Shown: positions 34,679-43,888, counted from the stretch's first letter. The stretch is 64,000 nt of DNA from CAITSH01 sp025356665 (GCA_025356665.1 JANXRV010000019.1:62001-126000); one strand, 5' to 3'. Numbers and translations are program-made. The notes: a model not told the origin generated them from the sequence alone.

Positions 34679-37480
34679 TTAAAGGGTCCGCGCAACTTCC
34701 TGCACTTCGTAGGTCTCGAGCTGGTCCCCTGCCTCTAGTTCGTTAAAGCCCTTGAGTGACAAGCCGCACTCAAACCCACCTTTGACTTCACGCACGTCGT
34801 CCTTGAAGCGTTTGAGCGAATCCAGTTCACCAGTCCAGATGACCACATTGTTGCGCAAGAGGCGAACCATCGAGCCGCGTTTGATGACCCCGTCGAGGAC
34901 CATACAGCCTGCGACGGTGCCGATCTTGGATATCTTGTAAATCTCGCGGATCTCCACCATTCCGAGCACAGCTTCTTTTTTCTCCGGGGTGAGCATACCT
35001 GACAGCGCGTCACGCACCTCATCGACCGCCTGGTAGATGATGTTGTAGTAACGGATGTCGACGCCGTTAGCTTCTGCAAGCTTGCGTGCGGCACCGTCTG
35101 CGCGCGTATTGAAACCGATTATGACGGCCTTGGAGGTCAGCGCAAGGTTTACATCAGACTCGGTAATGCCGCCGACGCTGGAGTAAATGACGTTGACCTT
35201 TACTTCGCTGGTTGAAAGCTTGGTGAGCGACTGCAGCAGCGCCTCCTGCGAGCCCTGGACATCGGCCTTAATCACAAGTGGCAGCACCTTTGCCGCACCT
35301 TCACCGATGTTGTCGAATATGTTTTCAAGTTTGGCCGCCTGCTGCTTGGCCAGTTTGACATCCCGATATTTGCCTTGGCGGAACAGCGCGATTTCGCGTG
35401 CTTTTTTCTCGTCGGTGAGAACAATCATTTCGTCGCCTGCGTGCGGCACATCGGCGAGCCCCTGGATTTCAACCGGTATCGATGGGCCGGCCTCCTGGAT
35501 CGGGCGTCCTGACTCGTCGAGCATAGCGCGTACCCGACCGAATGAAGTGCCTGCGAGCACAATGTCACCCCGCTTGAGCGTGCCCGATTGCACCAGCAGC
35601 GTGACCACAGGGCCGCGGCCCTTGTCGAGGCGGGCTTCGATAACGAGTCCTTTGGCCGGAGCTTCTACAGGGGCCTTGAGTTCCAGAACCTCGGCCTGCA
35701 GCAATACCTGCTCGAGCAGAGTGTCGATTCCCGCTCCGGTCTTGGCCGATACCGAGACAAATGGCGAATCACCGCCGTATTCCTCGGGCAGCACGTTTTC
35801 CGCCACCAGTTCCTGTTTGACGCGGTCCGCATTGGCGTCGGGTTTATCGATTTTATTTATTGCAACGACGATGGGTACACCGGCAACCCTGGCATGCTGT
35901 ATCGCTTCCTTGGTTTGAGGCATCACCCCGTCATCCGCGGCAACCACCAAAATAACAATGTCCGTCGCCTTGGCGCCACGGGCGCGCATGGCGGTGAACG
36001 CCTCATGGCCAGGCGTATCCAGGAAGGTGATCGTACCGCCCGGCGTATCGACATGGTAAGCGCCAATATGCTGGGTAATGCCACCCGCTTCTCCACTTGC
36101 CACCTTGGCCCGACGGATGTAGTCCAGCAGTGACGTCTTGCCGTGGTCAACGTGGCCCATAACGGTGACCACCGGCGGACGGGTCTTCGATTCCACCTCG
36201 TGCTTTTGCTGCTCCGGCACTTCATCGAGGTAGGCCTCGGGATCGTCCAGTTTGGCCGCGATAGGGTTATGCCCCATTTCGGTCACCACGATCATGGCCG
36301 TTTCCTGATCAAGCACCTGATTGATTGTGACCATGCTGCCGAGCTTCATCAACACCTTGATGACCTCGGTTGCCTTCACAGCCATCTTGTGGGACAGATC
36401 AGCCACGGTAATGGTTTCGGGCACATGCACTTCACGAACAATAGGCTCCGACGGCGCGCTGAACTGGTTGGCCGTATTCTCCACATCTGAGGAATGCTTG
36501 TTATGGCGCCCACCCTTGGGGTTATGCCATCCCGATGCCCCGGCCACATCGCCGCGGGTCTTGATAACCCGGCGCTTGGCAGACTCGTCCTTCCAAACGG
36601 TGACTATTTTTTTCTTCGCCTTGGTGTCGCCTTTAGCGGCGCCATCGGCGGTCTTGGGTTTGTGCAGTGTAGTGTCACTGGACGGTGCCGTAGTGGCGGC
36701 GGCTCCGGGCACCACTCCAGCGGCCTTTGCCGCGGCTTTTTTCTGCTCCGCTTCACGCATTTCGGCAAGACGCTTTTCGCGCTCCTGCTTTTCCAGCAAT
36801 TCGGCAGCCTGGCGAGCGGCCAGATTCTGGTCTCGCCGGCGCTCTAATTCGCGCAACTCGAGCTGTTGCGGATCAATGGTATGCACCGGGCGCCGGGGCG
36901 CTACAGGCGCAGTCGTCGGTACCGACGCTGCTGCTACTGGAGGCGTTACTACTGCCGCAACAAGTTCAACAGGTGTAACTTGCTCCGCCGGAACCACCTT
37001 GGCAACCTCAACCACGACCGGCGCAGGTGGAGGTGGGGGTGGGGGTACAACTTCAGGCGCGACCGCTACGACCTCAGGCAATACCCGGACTTCCTTAACC
37101 TCAAGCGAGACCGGTGGCGCGACCGCCTCGGTCGGCACGACTTCCTCGACCATAACGGCTGGATCGCCCACTTCAGCATCCCGTTTTACAAACACTCGCT
37201 TCTTGCGCACTTCCACCTGGATAGTACGGGCCTTACCGCTGGAGTCCGATTTCTTGATAATCTCCGACGTCTGCTTTCGGGTAAGAGTGATCTTGTTCTT
37301 GGGCTCTGCCGCTGCCCCATGGGACTTGCGCAGATATTCAAGCAGTTTGGTCTTGTCCTGCTCGGTCAGCGTATCTTCGGCAAGTTTCTTGATCACACCG
37401 GCGGCGCGAAGCTGCTCAATGAGCGCACTGGCGGGCATTTTCAGCTCGCCGGCAAATTGTGAAACGCTGGTAAGGGCCAT
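34679..37480 (-). CDS. infB: Translation initiation factor IF-2
   Basis: IF-2 is the GTPase that places initiator tRNA on the ribosome. The 933-residue product starts with an IF2-N domain (SVSQFAGELKMPASALIEQL), a second N-type segment near residue 350 (ITVADLSHKMAVKATEVIK), a Pro/Val/Glu-rich linker with PPPPPPPAP, then the G domain with GHVDHGKT near residue 440, DTPGHEAF and NKIDKP, followed by domains II-IV. The linker is rich in valine-proline repeats. It is 2 bases from the nusA stop and ends the nusA-infB pair before the structured spacer. Confidence 0.97.
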   Translation of the reverse strand: MALTSVSQFAGELKMPASALIEQLRAAGVIKKLAEDTLTEQDKTKLLEYLRKSHGAAAEPKNKITLTRKQTSEIIKKSDSSGKARTIQVEVRKKRVFVKRDAEVGDPAVMVEEVVPTEAVAPPVSLEVKEVRVLPEVVAVAPEVVPPPPPPPAPVVVEVAKVVPAEQVTPVELVAAVVTPPVAAASVPTTAPVAPRRPVHTIDPQQLELRELERRRDQNLAARQAAELLEKQEREKRLAEMREAEQKKAAAKAAGVVPGAAATTAPSSDTTLHKPKTADGAAKGDTKAKKKIVTVWKDESAKRRVIKTRGDVAGASGWHNPKGGRHNKHSSDVENTANQFSAPSEPIVREVHVPETITVADLSHKMAVKATEVIKVLMKLGSMVTINQVLDQETAMIVVTEMGHNPIAAKLDDPEAYLDEVPEQQKHEVESKTRPPVVTVMGHVDHGKTSLLDYIRRAKVASGEAGGITQHIGAYHVDTPGGTITFLDTPGHEAFTAMRARGAKATDIVILVVAADDGVMPQTKEAIQHARVAGVPIVVAINKIDKPDANADRVKQELVAENVLPEEYGGDSPFVSVSAKTGAGIDTLLEQVLLQAEVLELKAPVEAPAKGLVIEARLDKGRGPVVTLLVQSGTLKRGDIVLAGTSFGRVRAMLDESGRPIQEAGPSIPVEIQGLADVPHAGDEMIVLTDEKKAREIALFRQGKYRDVKLAKQQAAKLENIFDNIGEGAAKVLPLVIKADVQGSQEALLQSLTKLSTSEVKVNVIYSSVGGITESDVNLALTSKAVIIGFNTRADGAARKLAEANGVDIRYYNIIYQAVDEVRDALSGMLTPEKKEAVLGMVEIREIYKISKIGTVAGCMVLDGVIKRGSMVRLLRNNVVIWTGELDSLKRFKDDVREVKGGFECGLSLKGFNELEAGDQLETYEVQEVARTL

Positions 37481-37482
37481 GA

Positions 37483-38967
37483 TTATTTCTGCTCCTCAGC
37501 AAACCAATGCGCGCGGGCTTTCATGATCAGATCCTTCGCACGCTCGGCATCCATGCCTGTCATCTCAGAGAGCTCGTCGACGGCAAGGTCAGCGAGGTCA
37601 TCTCGGGTCTTGATCTTGTTCGCCGCAAGCGTGGCGGCTAGATCCTTGTCCATTCCGTCAAGGTTTAGCAGATCCTGCTCCATTCCCTCGACCTGCTCTT
37701 CTTTGGCAATCGCCTGCACCAGCAGTGCGTCGCGCGCACGGCTGCGCAACTCGTTCACCGTAGTCTCGTCGAAGGCCTCGATTTCCATCATCTCGTTGAT
37801 GGGAACGTATGCGACTTCCTCCAGGGTGTTGAAACCCTCCTGAATGAGAATGTCCGCCATTTCTTCGTCAACATCGAGCTTTTGCATGAACAGAGACCGG
37901 GTGACTTCGCTCTCTGCCTTGTTCTTTTCCTGCGACTCGGCCTCAGTCATCAGGTTGATGGTCCAGCCAGTGAGCTCGGATGCCAGGCGCACGTTCTGGC
38001 CGTTCCGGCCGATGGCGATCGCCAGATTCTCGTCGTCAACGACGACATCCATAGCGTGCTTGTCTTCGTCCACAAGGATGGAGGAGACCTCAGCAGGCGC
38101 AAGCGCCCCGATCACAAATTGAGCCGGATCCGCGTTCCACAAAACAATGTCGACACGCTCGCCTGCCAGTTCCTGCGTGACCGCTTGCACACGCATCCCG
38201 CGCATGCCGACGCAAGTTCCGATGGGGTCAATGCGCTTGTCGTTGCTGTGTACTGCGATTTTCGCGCGTACACCCACATCCCTGGCCGCAGACTTGATCT
38301 CAAGCAAACCCTGTTCGATTTCGGGAACCTCAAGGCGGAACATCTCAATGATGAAATCCGGCGAGGTCCGTGACAAAACGAGTTGCGGACCGCGGATGCT
38401 ACGGTCTATTTTCATCAATACGGCACGTGCCCTGTCGCCGACGCGCAGGTTTTCTTTTGGAATCATCTGATCGCGCGGCAGGATCGCCTCGACACGGCCG
38501 GATTCGATGATTGCGTTTCCGCGTTCCATGCGCTTGATCGTGCCCGAAACCAGCTTTTCATTTCGGGCGAGGAAATCCTGCAACACCTGCTCGCGCTCGG
38601 CATCGCGAATCTTCTGCAAAATAGTTTGCTTTGCCGCCTGGGCGCCGATGCGACCGAATTCAATGGCCTCAAGCTGCTCTTCGATAAAGTCCTCAACGGT
38701 GACATCACCGTATTGTTTCACCGCTTCGGTAAGTCCGATCTGGTACGGAGGGAACTCGACAGCCTCATCGGCCACGACTTGCCAGCGCCGAAACGACTCA
38801 AAGTCACCGGTTTCGCGGTCAATGGCTACCCTCACATCCACCTCATCGGTGAAGCGTTTTTTTGTCGCCGAAGCAATAGCGCTCTCAAGGGCGCCGAACA
38901 CCACTTCCTTGTGCACGTTTTTCTCACGCGCCAGAGCGTCGACCAGCAGCAGTATCTCGCGGCTCAT
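37483..38967 (-). CDS. nusA: Transcription termination/antitermination protein NusA
   Basis: NusA binds RNA polymerase, promotes pausing and hairpin termination, and takes part in antitermination. In order: N-terminal polymerase-binding domain (ILLLVDALAREKNVHKEVVF), S1 domain (KLVSGTIKRMERGNAIIESG), two KH domains (CVGMRGMRVQAVTQEL, IAIGRNGQNVRLAS) and two C-terminal acidic repeats (MGTYATSS-opposite region reads IPINEMMEIEAFDE in the protein as VPINEMMEIEAFDE). The 494 residues match the long proteobacterial form. It follows rimP, and a terminator-like hairpin upstream of rimP could let NusA regulate its own operon. Confidence 0.97.
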   Translation of the reverse strand: MSREILLLVDALAREKNVHKEVVFGALESAIASATKKRFTDEVDVRVAIDRETGDFESFRRWQVVADEAVEFPPYQIGLTEAVKQYGDVTVEDFIEEQLEAIEFGRIGAQAAKQTILQKIRDAEREQVLQDFLARNEKLVSGTIKRMERGNAIIESGRVEAILPRDQMIPKENLRVGDRARAVLMKIDRSIRGPQLVLSRTSPDFIIEMFRLEVPEIEQGLLEIKSAARDVGVRAKIAVHSNDKRIDPIGTCVGMRGMRVQAVTQELAGERVDIVLWNADPAQFVIGALAPAEVSSILVDEDKHAMDVVVDDENLAIAIGRNGQNVRLASELTGWTINLMTEAESQEKNKAESEVTRSLFMQKLDVDEEMADILIQEGFNTLEEVAYVPINEMMEIEAFDETTVNELRSRARDALLVQAIAKEEQVEGMEQDLLNLDGMDKDLAATLAANKIKTRDDLADLAVDELSEMTGMDAERAKDLIMKARAHWFAEEQK

Positions 38968-38991
38968 TTCACTACCTCCAACTTCATAACT

Positions 38992-39450
38992 TCAAAATTC
39001 AATGTTGGGCACCAGTCTCGCCTTATCCATGTTGGCAAGCTCGAGACTCACACTGCCACCCTCAATTTCCAATTCGATCCGACCTTCAGCAACCTGCCGG
39101 ATTACCCCAGCGAACTTCTTCCGTCCGTCCACCGGCAGACGCATCTTTACGCTGACCTCTTGGCCGGCGAATCGCTCAAAATCCACCTGTTTCCTTAGAA
39201 CCCTGTCCATCCCCGGCGAAGAAATCTCCAGCCGGTCGTAATCCACACCCTCCACCGCAAACAAACGCGTCAGCTGGTTGCTGACTGCCTGGCAATCATC
39301 CACCGTGATACTTGTTTCTGGCGCGCCAATGACATACGGCAGGTCGATAAAGACCTGCAGCATCTTGCCCCGGTTGGACTGCTCGACATCGACCAGTTCG
39401 TATCCCATCCCAGCCAGGGTCGTTTCCAGCAAATTGACCAAAGCGTTCAT
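38992..39450 (-). CDS. rimP: Ribosome maturation factor RimP
   Basis: RimP is needed for efficient 30S maturation. The 152-residue product shows the family pattern VNLLETTLAGMGYELVDVEQ at the start, ITVDDCQAVSNQLTRLF in the middle and ISSPGMDRVLRKQVDFERF. Only a weak GAGA precedes the ATG, and the T-run of a terminator-like hairpin ends about 12 bases upstream, so leader structure may limit both transcription and translation. It heads the rimP-nusA-infB-rbfA-truB operon. Confidence 0.95.
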   Translation of the reverse strand: MNALVNLLETTLAGMGYELVDVEQSNRGKMLQVFIDLPYVIGAPETSITVDDCQAVSNQLTRLFAVEGVDYDRLEISSPGMDRVLRKQVDFERFAGQEVSVKMRLPVDGRKKFAGVIRQVAEGRIELEIEGGSVSLELANMDKARLVPNIEF

Positions 39451-39461
39451 TCTCGCGCCAC

Positions 39462-39486
39462 AAATAAAAAAAGGGCCGGACAGCCC
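39462..39486 (-). terminator. Terminator-like hairpin (attenuator candidate) ahead of rimP
   Basis: Minus-strand GGGCT (39486-39482) can pair with GGCCC (39477-39473) around a tetraloop, followed by eight T-residues then ATTTG. It can end rluB transcripts. It also lies about 10 bases downstream of the predicted rimP transcription start, so it would be met by every rimP transcript. Confidence 0.6.
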
Positions 39487-39503
39487 ATATCTAAAGCCTT
39501 AAT

Positions 39504-39532
39504 AGTATAGCAATAAAAACGCCTCCAGACAA
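39504..39532 (-). promoter_or_regulatory. Predicted sigma-70 promoter of rimP-nusA-infB
   Basis: On the minus strand TTGTCT (39527-39532) and TATACT (39504-39509) are exactly 17 bases apart; TATACT matches five of six and TTGTCT four of six consensus positions. The start would be near 39497, just before the terminator-like hairpin. Confidence 0.6.
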
Positions 39533-39572
39533 TGCGGATAGCGCTTTACGGAGCTGAAACCGGCTCCCCGAC

Positions 39573-40601
39573 TTAGGCCGGCTTAGCTGCCAAGGCAGCT
39601 TCCAGGCTGCCGATTTCCTCCGGGCGCAAGTCGCGCAATTTGCCCTGCCGCAGCTGGGGTGGCAAGGAAATGGGACCATATCGCACTCGCATCAAGCGGC
39701 TAACGGTAAGCCCGAGTGATTCAAAAATACGCCTGACTTCGCGATTCCTTCCTTCGTGCAACATAACGCGGTACCAGCGGTTGGTGCCGGTGCCCCCACC
39801 CGTTTCGATGCTGTCGAAGCGCGCCGGCCCATCCGCCAACTCCACACTGAGCACAAGCTGCCGCCGTTGCTCCTGCGTCAATTCACCGTTGACGCGCACG
39901 GCATACTCGCGCTCAACCTCATTGCGCGGATGCATCAGTTTTTCAGCCAAGTCGCCGGAGTTGGTAAATAGCAGCAAGCCGCTGGTATTGAAGTCCAGCC
40001 GCCCAACCGCGATCCAGCGCCCGCCCCTGATTGGGGGCAGATGGTCGAAAACGCTCGCCCTGCCCTCTGGGTCGGCCCGGCTGACAATCTCCCCGGGCGG
40101 CTTATGGTAAATCAGAACCCGCGTGTCGACGTCGCCAAAACTCAGTCGAACCGGACGACCGCGAACCTGCACCCGGTCAGTAGGAGCCACCCGCTGACCT
40201 ATCGTCGCGACCTCCCCGTTGACCGTCACCAAACCAGCGACAATGAGGGCCTCCATATCGCGACGCGATCCAAGCCCGGACTGGGCCAGCGCTTTCTGTA
40301 ACTTGGGTGGGCCTCCGGCCTCAGCCGGTCGTGTCTGAGGGGCCGTGCCGCTCCCTGTCCCGGTTTTCGAGTTGATCCTCGATCGATTCTGTGGGGACTT
40401 CGGACTGTGCGGACCCTTCTGGCTCGCCGACCTCGATGGGCTCGGACGCAGCGGACTCGCTTTGGACGGGATCGGTTTCTGCGGGCTCGAACTGCGCGGC
40501 CCCGTTGGTCTCTGGGGCCTCGATGGCGTGCTCTTGGAAGCTTGGGAGCGGCGTAGCGGCGAGCGTGGGCGGGACTTCGGTGCGTTCAATGGACCTCGCA
40601 A
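39573..40601 (-). CDS. rluB: 23S rRNA pseudouridine synthase RluB-type, with basic N-terminal extension
   Basis: This RsuA/RluB-family enzyme makes pseudouridine in 23S rRNA (position 2605 in E. coli). From about residue 98: S4 domain (KLQKALAQSGLGSRRDMEAL), then the catalytic domain with the family motif GRLDFNTSGLLLFTN (Asp is the nucleophile) and EGRNREVRRIFESLGL. The first 93 residues are a Lys/Arg/Pro/Ser-rich tail lying wholly inside scpB in another frame. The start is uncertain: the first in-frame start is a TTG at 40601, and no ATG or GTG occurs between the scpB stop and the S4 domain, so some overlap with scpB is unavoidable. Confidence 0.9.
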   Translation of the reverse strand: MRGPLNAPKSRPRSPLRRSQASKSTPSRPQRPTGPRSSSPQKPIPSKASPLRPSPSRSASQKGPHSPKSPQNRSRINSKTGTGSGTAPQTRPAEAGGPPKLQKALAQSGLGSRRDMEALIVAGLVTVNGEVATIGQRVAPTDRVQVRGRPVRLSFGDVDTRVLIYHKPPGEIVSRADPEGRASVFDHLPPIRGGRWIAVGRLDFNTSGLLLFTNSGDLAEKLMHPRNEVEREYAVRVNGELTQEQRRQLVLSVELADGPARFDSIETGGGTGTNRWYRVMLHEGRNREVRRIFESLGLTVSRLMRVRYGPISLPPQLRQGKLRDLRPEEIGSLEAALAAKPA

Positions 40602-41112
40602 TCTCCTCTAACGGCGGCAGTTCCTGCAAGGAGCGCAGACCCAAGTCGTCGAGAAAGGCCTTGGTGGTGGCGTATAGGGCCGGCTTGCCCGGTACATCGC
40701 GATGGCCGACGGTGTCGATCCACCCACGATCTTCAAGTTTCTTGATGACGTCGGTGGAAACCACCACGCCACGAATGTCCTCAACGTCGCCACGCGTAAC
40801 CGGCTGACGGTAAGCGATGATAGCCAGAGTCTCCAGCACTGCGCGCGAATAACGCGGCGGCCTTTCGCCGTTGACACGCTCAAGGTATTGTTGGTACTCA
40901 ACCCGGGTCTGGAAACGCCATCCTGTCGCCAGATTGACCAGTTCCACGGCGCGGCCGTTCCAGTCGCCCCGGAGTTCATCGAGGAGGCGCCGCAGGGTGT
41001 CCGTGCCCACGTCCTCCTCGAACAGCTTCCTGAGTTCGACCAAGCTTAGCGGCTGCTGGCTGGACAGGAGCGCGGCTTCGAGAACGAGTTTTACGTCGGC
41101 GGTGTTTAGCAT
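40321..41112 (-). CDS. scpB: Segregation and condensation protein B
   Basis: ScpB forms the winged-helix dimer that, with the kleisin ScpA, bridges the SMC heads. Residues about 1-180 carry the conserved fold (VLEAALLSSQQPLSLVELRK, RAVLETLAIIAYRQPVTRGD, IRGVVVSTDVIKKLEDRGW). The last 80 residues are a Glu/Ser/Pro-rich acidic tail, longer than usual, and the same DNA encodes the basic N-terminus of RluB in another frame. The scpA-scpB spacer is about 40 bases. Confidence 0.95.
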   Translation of the reverse strand: MLNTADVKLVLEAALLSSQQPLSLVELRKLFEEDVGTDTLRRLLDELRGDWNGRAVELVNLATGWRFQTRVEYQQYLERVNGERPPRYSRAVLETLAIIAYRQPVTRGDVEDIRGVVVSTDVIKKLEDRGWIDTVGHRDVPGKPALYATTKAFLDDLGLRSLQELPPLEEIARSIERTEVPPTLAATPLPSFQEHAIEAPETNGAAQFEPAETDPVQSESAASEPIEVGEPEGSAQSEVPTESIEDQLENRDRERHGPSDTTG

Positions 41113-41154
41113 GATCTTCGCTGCAGATTGATGGGTTGAAGGAACTGTCCGGCG

Positions 41155-42009
41155 TTACTCGACGTGGATCGCCTGCTGGCGCAGCTTTACATAAATGGGT
41201 GCATAAGGCGCGGACTGCGCAACCTCAATCAACGTCTCACGGGTCAGTTCAAGCACTGCAAGAAAGTTGACTACGAGCACCGGAACACCGCGTGTCACGT
41301 CGAACAATTGCGAAAACTCGACAAAAGCACCCGGCGCCAGGCGTCGCATGATCAGGGTCATGTGCTCGCGCACCGACAATTCGTCCTGCCTGACCTTGTG
41401 GTGGGTGCGCACGCGCGCCTGACGCAACAGCACACGCCAAGCATTCTCCAGGTCTGCGGCATTGACTTGCGGCAGGCGCTGGGTGAGCGTCTGCTCAATC
41501 CACACCTCGACCGAATAAAAATCACGCCCCAGATGCGGCAGCGCATCGATCTCCAGTGCCGCCTGCTTCATCTGCTCGTACTCGAGCAGCCGTCGCACAA
41601 GTTCGGCGCGCGGATCCAAATCTTCGTCACCGGCAACGATGCGCGGGCGCGGCAACAACATACGCGATTTGATTTCGATCAAAATAGCCGCCATCACGAG
41701 GTAGTCTGCGGCAAGCTCGAGGTTCTTGTGCCGCATCGCCTCGACGTAGACCAGATACTGCTCGGTCAGGCGAGCCATCGGAATGTCCAGGATGTCGACG
41801 TTGGCCTTGCGAATCAGGTAGAGCAGAAGGTCTAGCGGACCCTCGAAGGTCTCGAAAAAGACCTCCAGCGCATCTGGCGGAATATACAGATCCGTCGGCA
41901 GCTCGGTCATCATTTCCCCGCGCACCTTGGCCGAATGCGGCACCGCCTGGGGCGTCGGAATACTTGCCTGCGCCGGATCCTGCCCCTCGGCGAAACGAAG
42001 CTCGCTCAT
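41155..42009 (-). CDS. scpA: Segregation and condensation protein A (kleisin)
   Basis: ScpA is the kleisin that closes the SMC ring. The N-terminal SMC-neck segment is VFFETFEGPLDLLLYLIRKA, followed by DILDIPMARLTEQYLVYVE and IEIKSRMLLPRP; a C-terminal winged helix ends the protein. It has about 45 extra residues before the conserved part, and an internal ATG pair near residue 33 could be an alternative start. It overlaps the trpS stop by 4 bases (ATGA). With scpB and smc (19.6-23.1 kb) the complete complex is present. Confidence 0.95.
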   Translation of the reverse strand: MSELRFAEGQDPAQASIPTPQAVPHSAKVRGEMMTELPTDLYIPPDALEVFFETFEGPLDLLLYLIRKANVDILDIPMARLTEQYLVYVEAMRHKNLELAADYLVMAAILIEIKSRMLLPRPRIVAGDEDLDPRAELVRRLLEYEQMKQAALEIDALPHLGRDFYSVEVWIEQTLTQRLPQVNAADLENAWRVLLRQARVRTHHKVRQDELSVREHMTLIMRRLAPGAFVEFSQLFDVTRGVPVLVVNFLAVLELTRETLIEVAQSAPYAPIYVKLRQQAIHVE

Positions 42010-43208
42010 GAGTAGTTCAGTCCCATAACGTCGCGAACCTCGCGCATGGTCTCGATCGCCAGCTTGCGCGCTTTCTCACAGCCATCGGCGACGATGTTGC
42101 GCACCAGAGTCGGATCGTCGATATAGCGCTGCGCGCGCTCGCGCATCGGGCCTTGCTCCGCAAGCACCCGGTCGATCACCGGCTGCTTGCATTCGAGGCA
42201 ACCTATGCCCGCGCTAGCACAACCCTTTTGCACCCAGTCCTGAACCTTTGAATCTGAATAAACGAGATGGAACTGCCACACGGGACATTTTCCCGGTGTG
42301 CCAGGATCGGTGCGCTTCACCCGCGCCGGATCCGTCGGCATGGTGCGGATTTTCTTTTGCACCATTTCCGGATCTTCGCGCAGCGCGATGGCATTGTTAT
42401 AGGACTTTGACATTTTCTGGCCATCCAGCCCGGGTAGCCGCGAAGCCTCGGTGAGCAGCACGTCGGGCTCGACCAGGATCATCCGTCCGCCCCCCTCCAA
42501 GTAGCCAAACAGGCGCTCTCGGTCTCCGACAGCGAGGTTTTGCTGCTCGTCAAGCAAGGCCTTGGCCGATTCGAGCGCCGCATCCTCGCCTTGCTGCTGG
42601 TAACGGCTGCGCAATTCCAGATAAAGCTTGGCCTTCTTGCTGCCCATTTTTTTTGCCGCTGCAAGCGCCTTTTCCTCGAAGCCCGGCTCCTTGCCATAAA
42701 CATGATTAAAACGCCTTGCGATTTCACGCATGAACTCAATATGCGGCACCTGATCTTCGCCCACCGGAACAAAGCTTGCGCGATAGATCAACACGTCGGC
42801 TGCCTGCAGCAAGGGATAACCGAGAAATCCATAGGTTGCCAGATCGCGGTCGGCCAGCTTTTCCTGCTGGTCCTTGTAGGTCGGCACGCGCTCCAGCCAG
42901 CCGAGGGGGGTAATCATCGACAGCAGTGTGTGCAACTCGGCATGCTCGGGTACGCGTGACTGGATAAACAGCGTTGACTGCGATGGATCCACTCCGGCGG
43001 CCAGCCAGTCGATGACCATTTCCCAAACGCTGTCTTCGATCGATCCCGAGTCATCGTAGTGGGTGGTGAGGGCGTGCCAATCGGCAACAAAGAAATAACA
43101 CGGGTATTCACTCTGCAGCCTGACCCAATTTTTCAGTGCGCCATGATAATGCCCCAGGTGCAGGGCACCGGTCGGGCGCATACCGGAGACAACCCTTTCT
43201 GCGTACAT
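42006..43208 (-). CDS. trpS: Tryptophanyl-tRNA synthetase
   Basis: TrpS charges tRNA-Trp. The class I signatures are PTGALHLGHYHGAL (HIGH equivalent) near the N-terminus and GQKMSKSYN (KMSKS) near residue 270. The 400 residues exceed the usual 330-340; there is an extra region of about 60 residues rich in Lys/Glu/Gln (around KKMGSKKAKLYLELRSRYQQ), a feature of some betaproteobacterial TrpS proteins. Four cysteines in the C-terminal part (CPVW, CASAGIGCLECK) look like a possible metal or redox cluster. It overlaps scpA. Confidence 0.94.
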   Translation of the reverse strand: MYAERVVSGMRPTGALHLGHYHGALKNWVRLQSEYPCYFFVADWHALTTHYDDSGSIEDSVWEMVIDWLAAGVDPSQSTLFIQSRVPEHAELHTLLSMITPLGWLERVPTYKDQQEKLADRDLATYGFLGYPLLQAADVLIYRASFVPVGEDQVPHIEFMREIARRFNHVYGKEPGFEEKALAAAKKMGSKKAKLYLELRSRYQQQGEDAALESAKALLDEQQNLAVGDRERLFGYLEGGGRMILVEPDVLLTEASRLPGLDGQKMSKSYNNAIALREDPEMVQKKIRTMPTDPARVKRTDPGTPGKCPVWQFHLVYSDSKVQDWVQKGCASAGIGCLECKQPVIDRVLAEQGPMRERAQRYIDDPTLVRNIVADGCEKARKLAIETMREVRDVMGLNYS

Positions 43209-43225
43209 ATTTTGCTTACTTCCGC

Positions 43226-43888
43226 TTAAAGCTGAAAAATGGTTTCGATGAGCCCGATTGAAGCGAGCACCATCGGATTGAGGATGACTCCGAGCATGTT
43301 GGTGAACAGCAGCACCAGCAGTATGGGAAAACCGTAGGGCTCGAGCCTCGAATACGGATAGGCCAGGCGGTTAGGCAGCAGACTCACCGCGATTCGCCCG
43401 CCATCGAGAGGCAGGATCGGAAGCAGATTCAGTACCATCAGCACAACATTGACAGTAATCCCCGCCTCGGCCATCAGGCCCATCGGGAGCGAAAATACGT
43501 TGTTCGCCATCAAGGTCGAGAATTTGAGCAGTCCTGCCCATCCCAGCGCCATGATCAGGTTCGAAGCAGGGCCTGCTGCGGCGACCCACAGCATGTCGCG
43601 CTTGGGGCGGCGCAGGTTGCCGAAATTGACCGGTACCGGCTTCGCCCATCCGAACAGGATCCCCGCCCCGCCAAAAAGCTTGCTGGTGATGACAATCACC
43701 AGCGGCAGAATAATCGTGCCAACCAGGTCGACATGACGTAGGGGGTTGAGGCTGATGCGCCCTTCGCGCGCCGCAGTGTCGTCGCCAAAGTATCGCGCCA
43801 CGTAACCGTGGGCGGCCTCATGCATGGTGATGGCGAAAATGACCGGCAGCGCGTAAATCGCGATGGTCTGTACTAGGTTGAATTCCAT
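43226..43888 (-). CDS. Site-2 protease family (M50) membrane metallopeptidase
   Basis: The product is a compact intramembrane zinc protease of the FpaP/SpoIVFB-like M50 subgroup, about five membrane helices. The metal site HEAAH is at 23-27 in the first helix and the third ligand lies in LLPILPLDGGRI. No PDZ domain is present, unlike RseP earlier in the window. Such genes regularly precede trpS and scpA in betaproteobacteria, but their substrates are not known. It follows the YciO-type gene by about 35 bases. Confidence 0.9.
   Translation of the reverse strand: MEFNLVQTIAIYALPVIFAITMHEAAHGYVARYFGDDTAAREGRISLNPLRHVDLVGTIILPLVIVITSKLFGGAGILFGWAKPVPVNFGNLRRPKRDMLWVAAAGPASNLIMALGWAGLLKFSTLMANNVFSLPMGLMAEAGITVNVVLMVLNLLPILPLDGGRIAVSLLPNRLAYPYSRLEPYGFPILLVLLFTNMLGVILNPMVLASIGLIETIFQL

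Noticed and set aside
36321..37526. A 401-codon open frame on the plus strand opposite infB, rich in Ser/Thr/Ala/Gly
   Set aside because: It is antisense to the conserved IF-2 gene and its composition follows from the Pro/Val/Glu-rich linker; no domain or ribosome binding site is seen.
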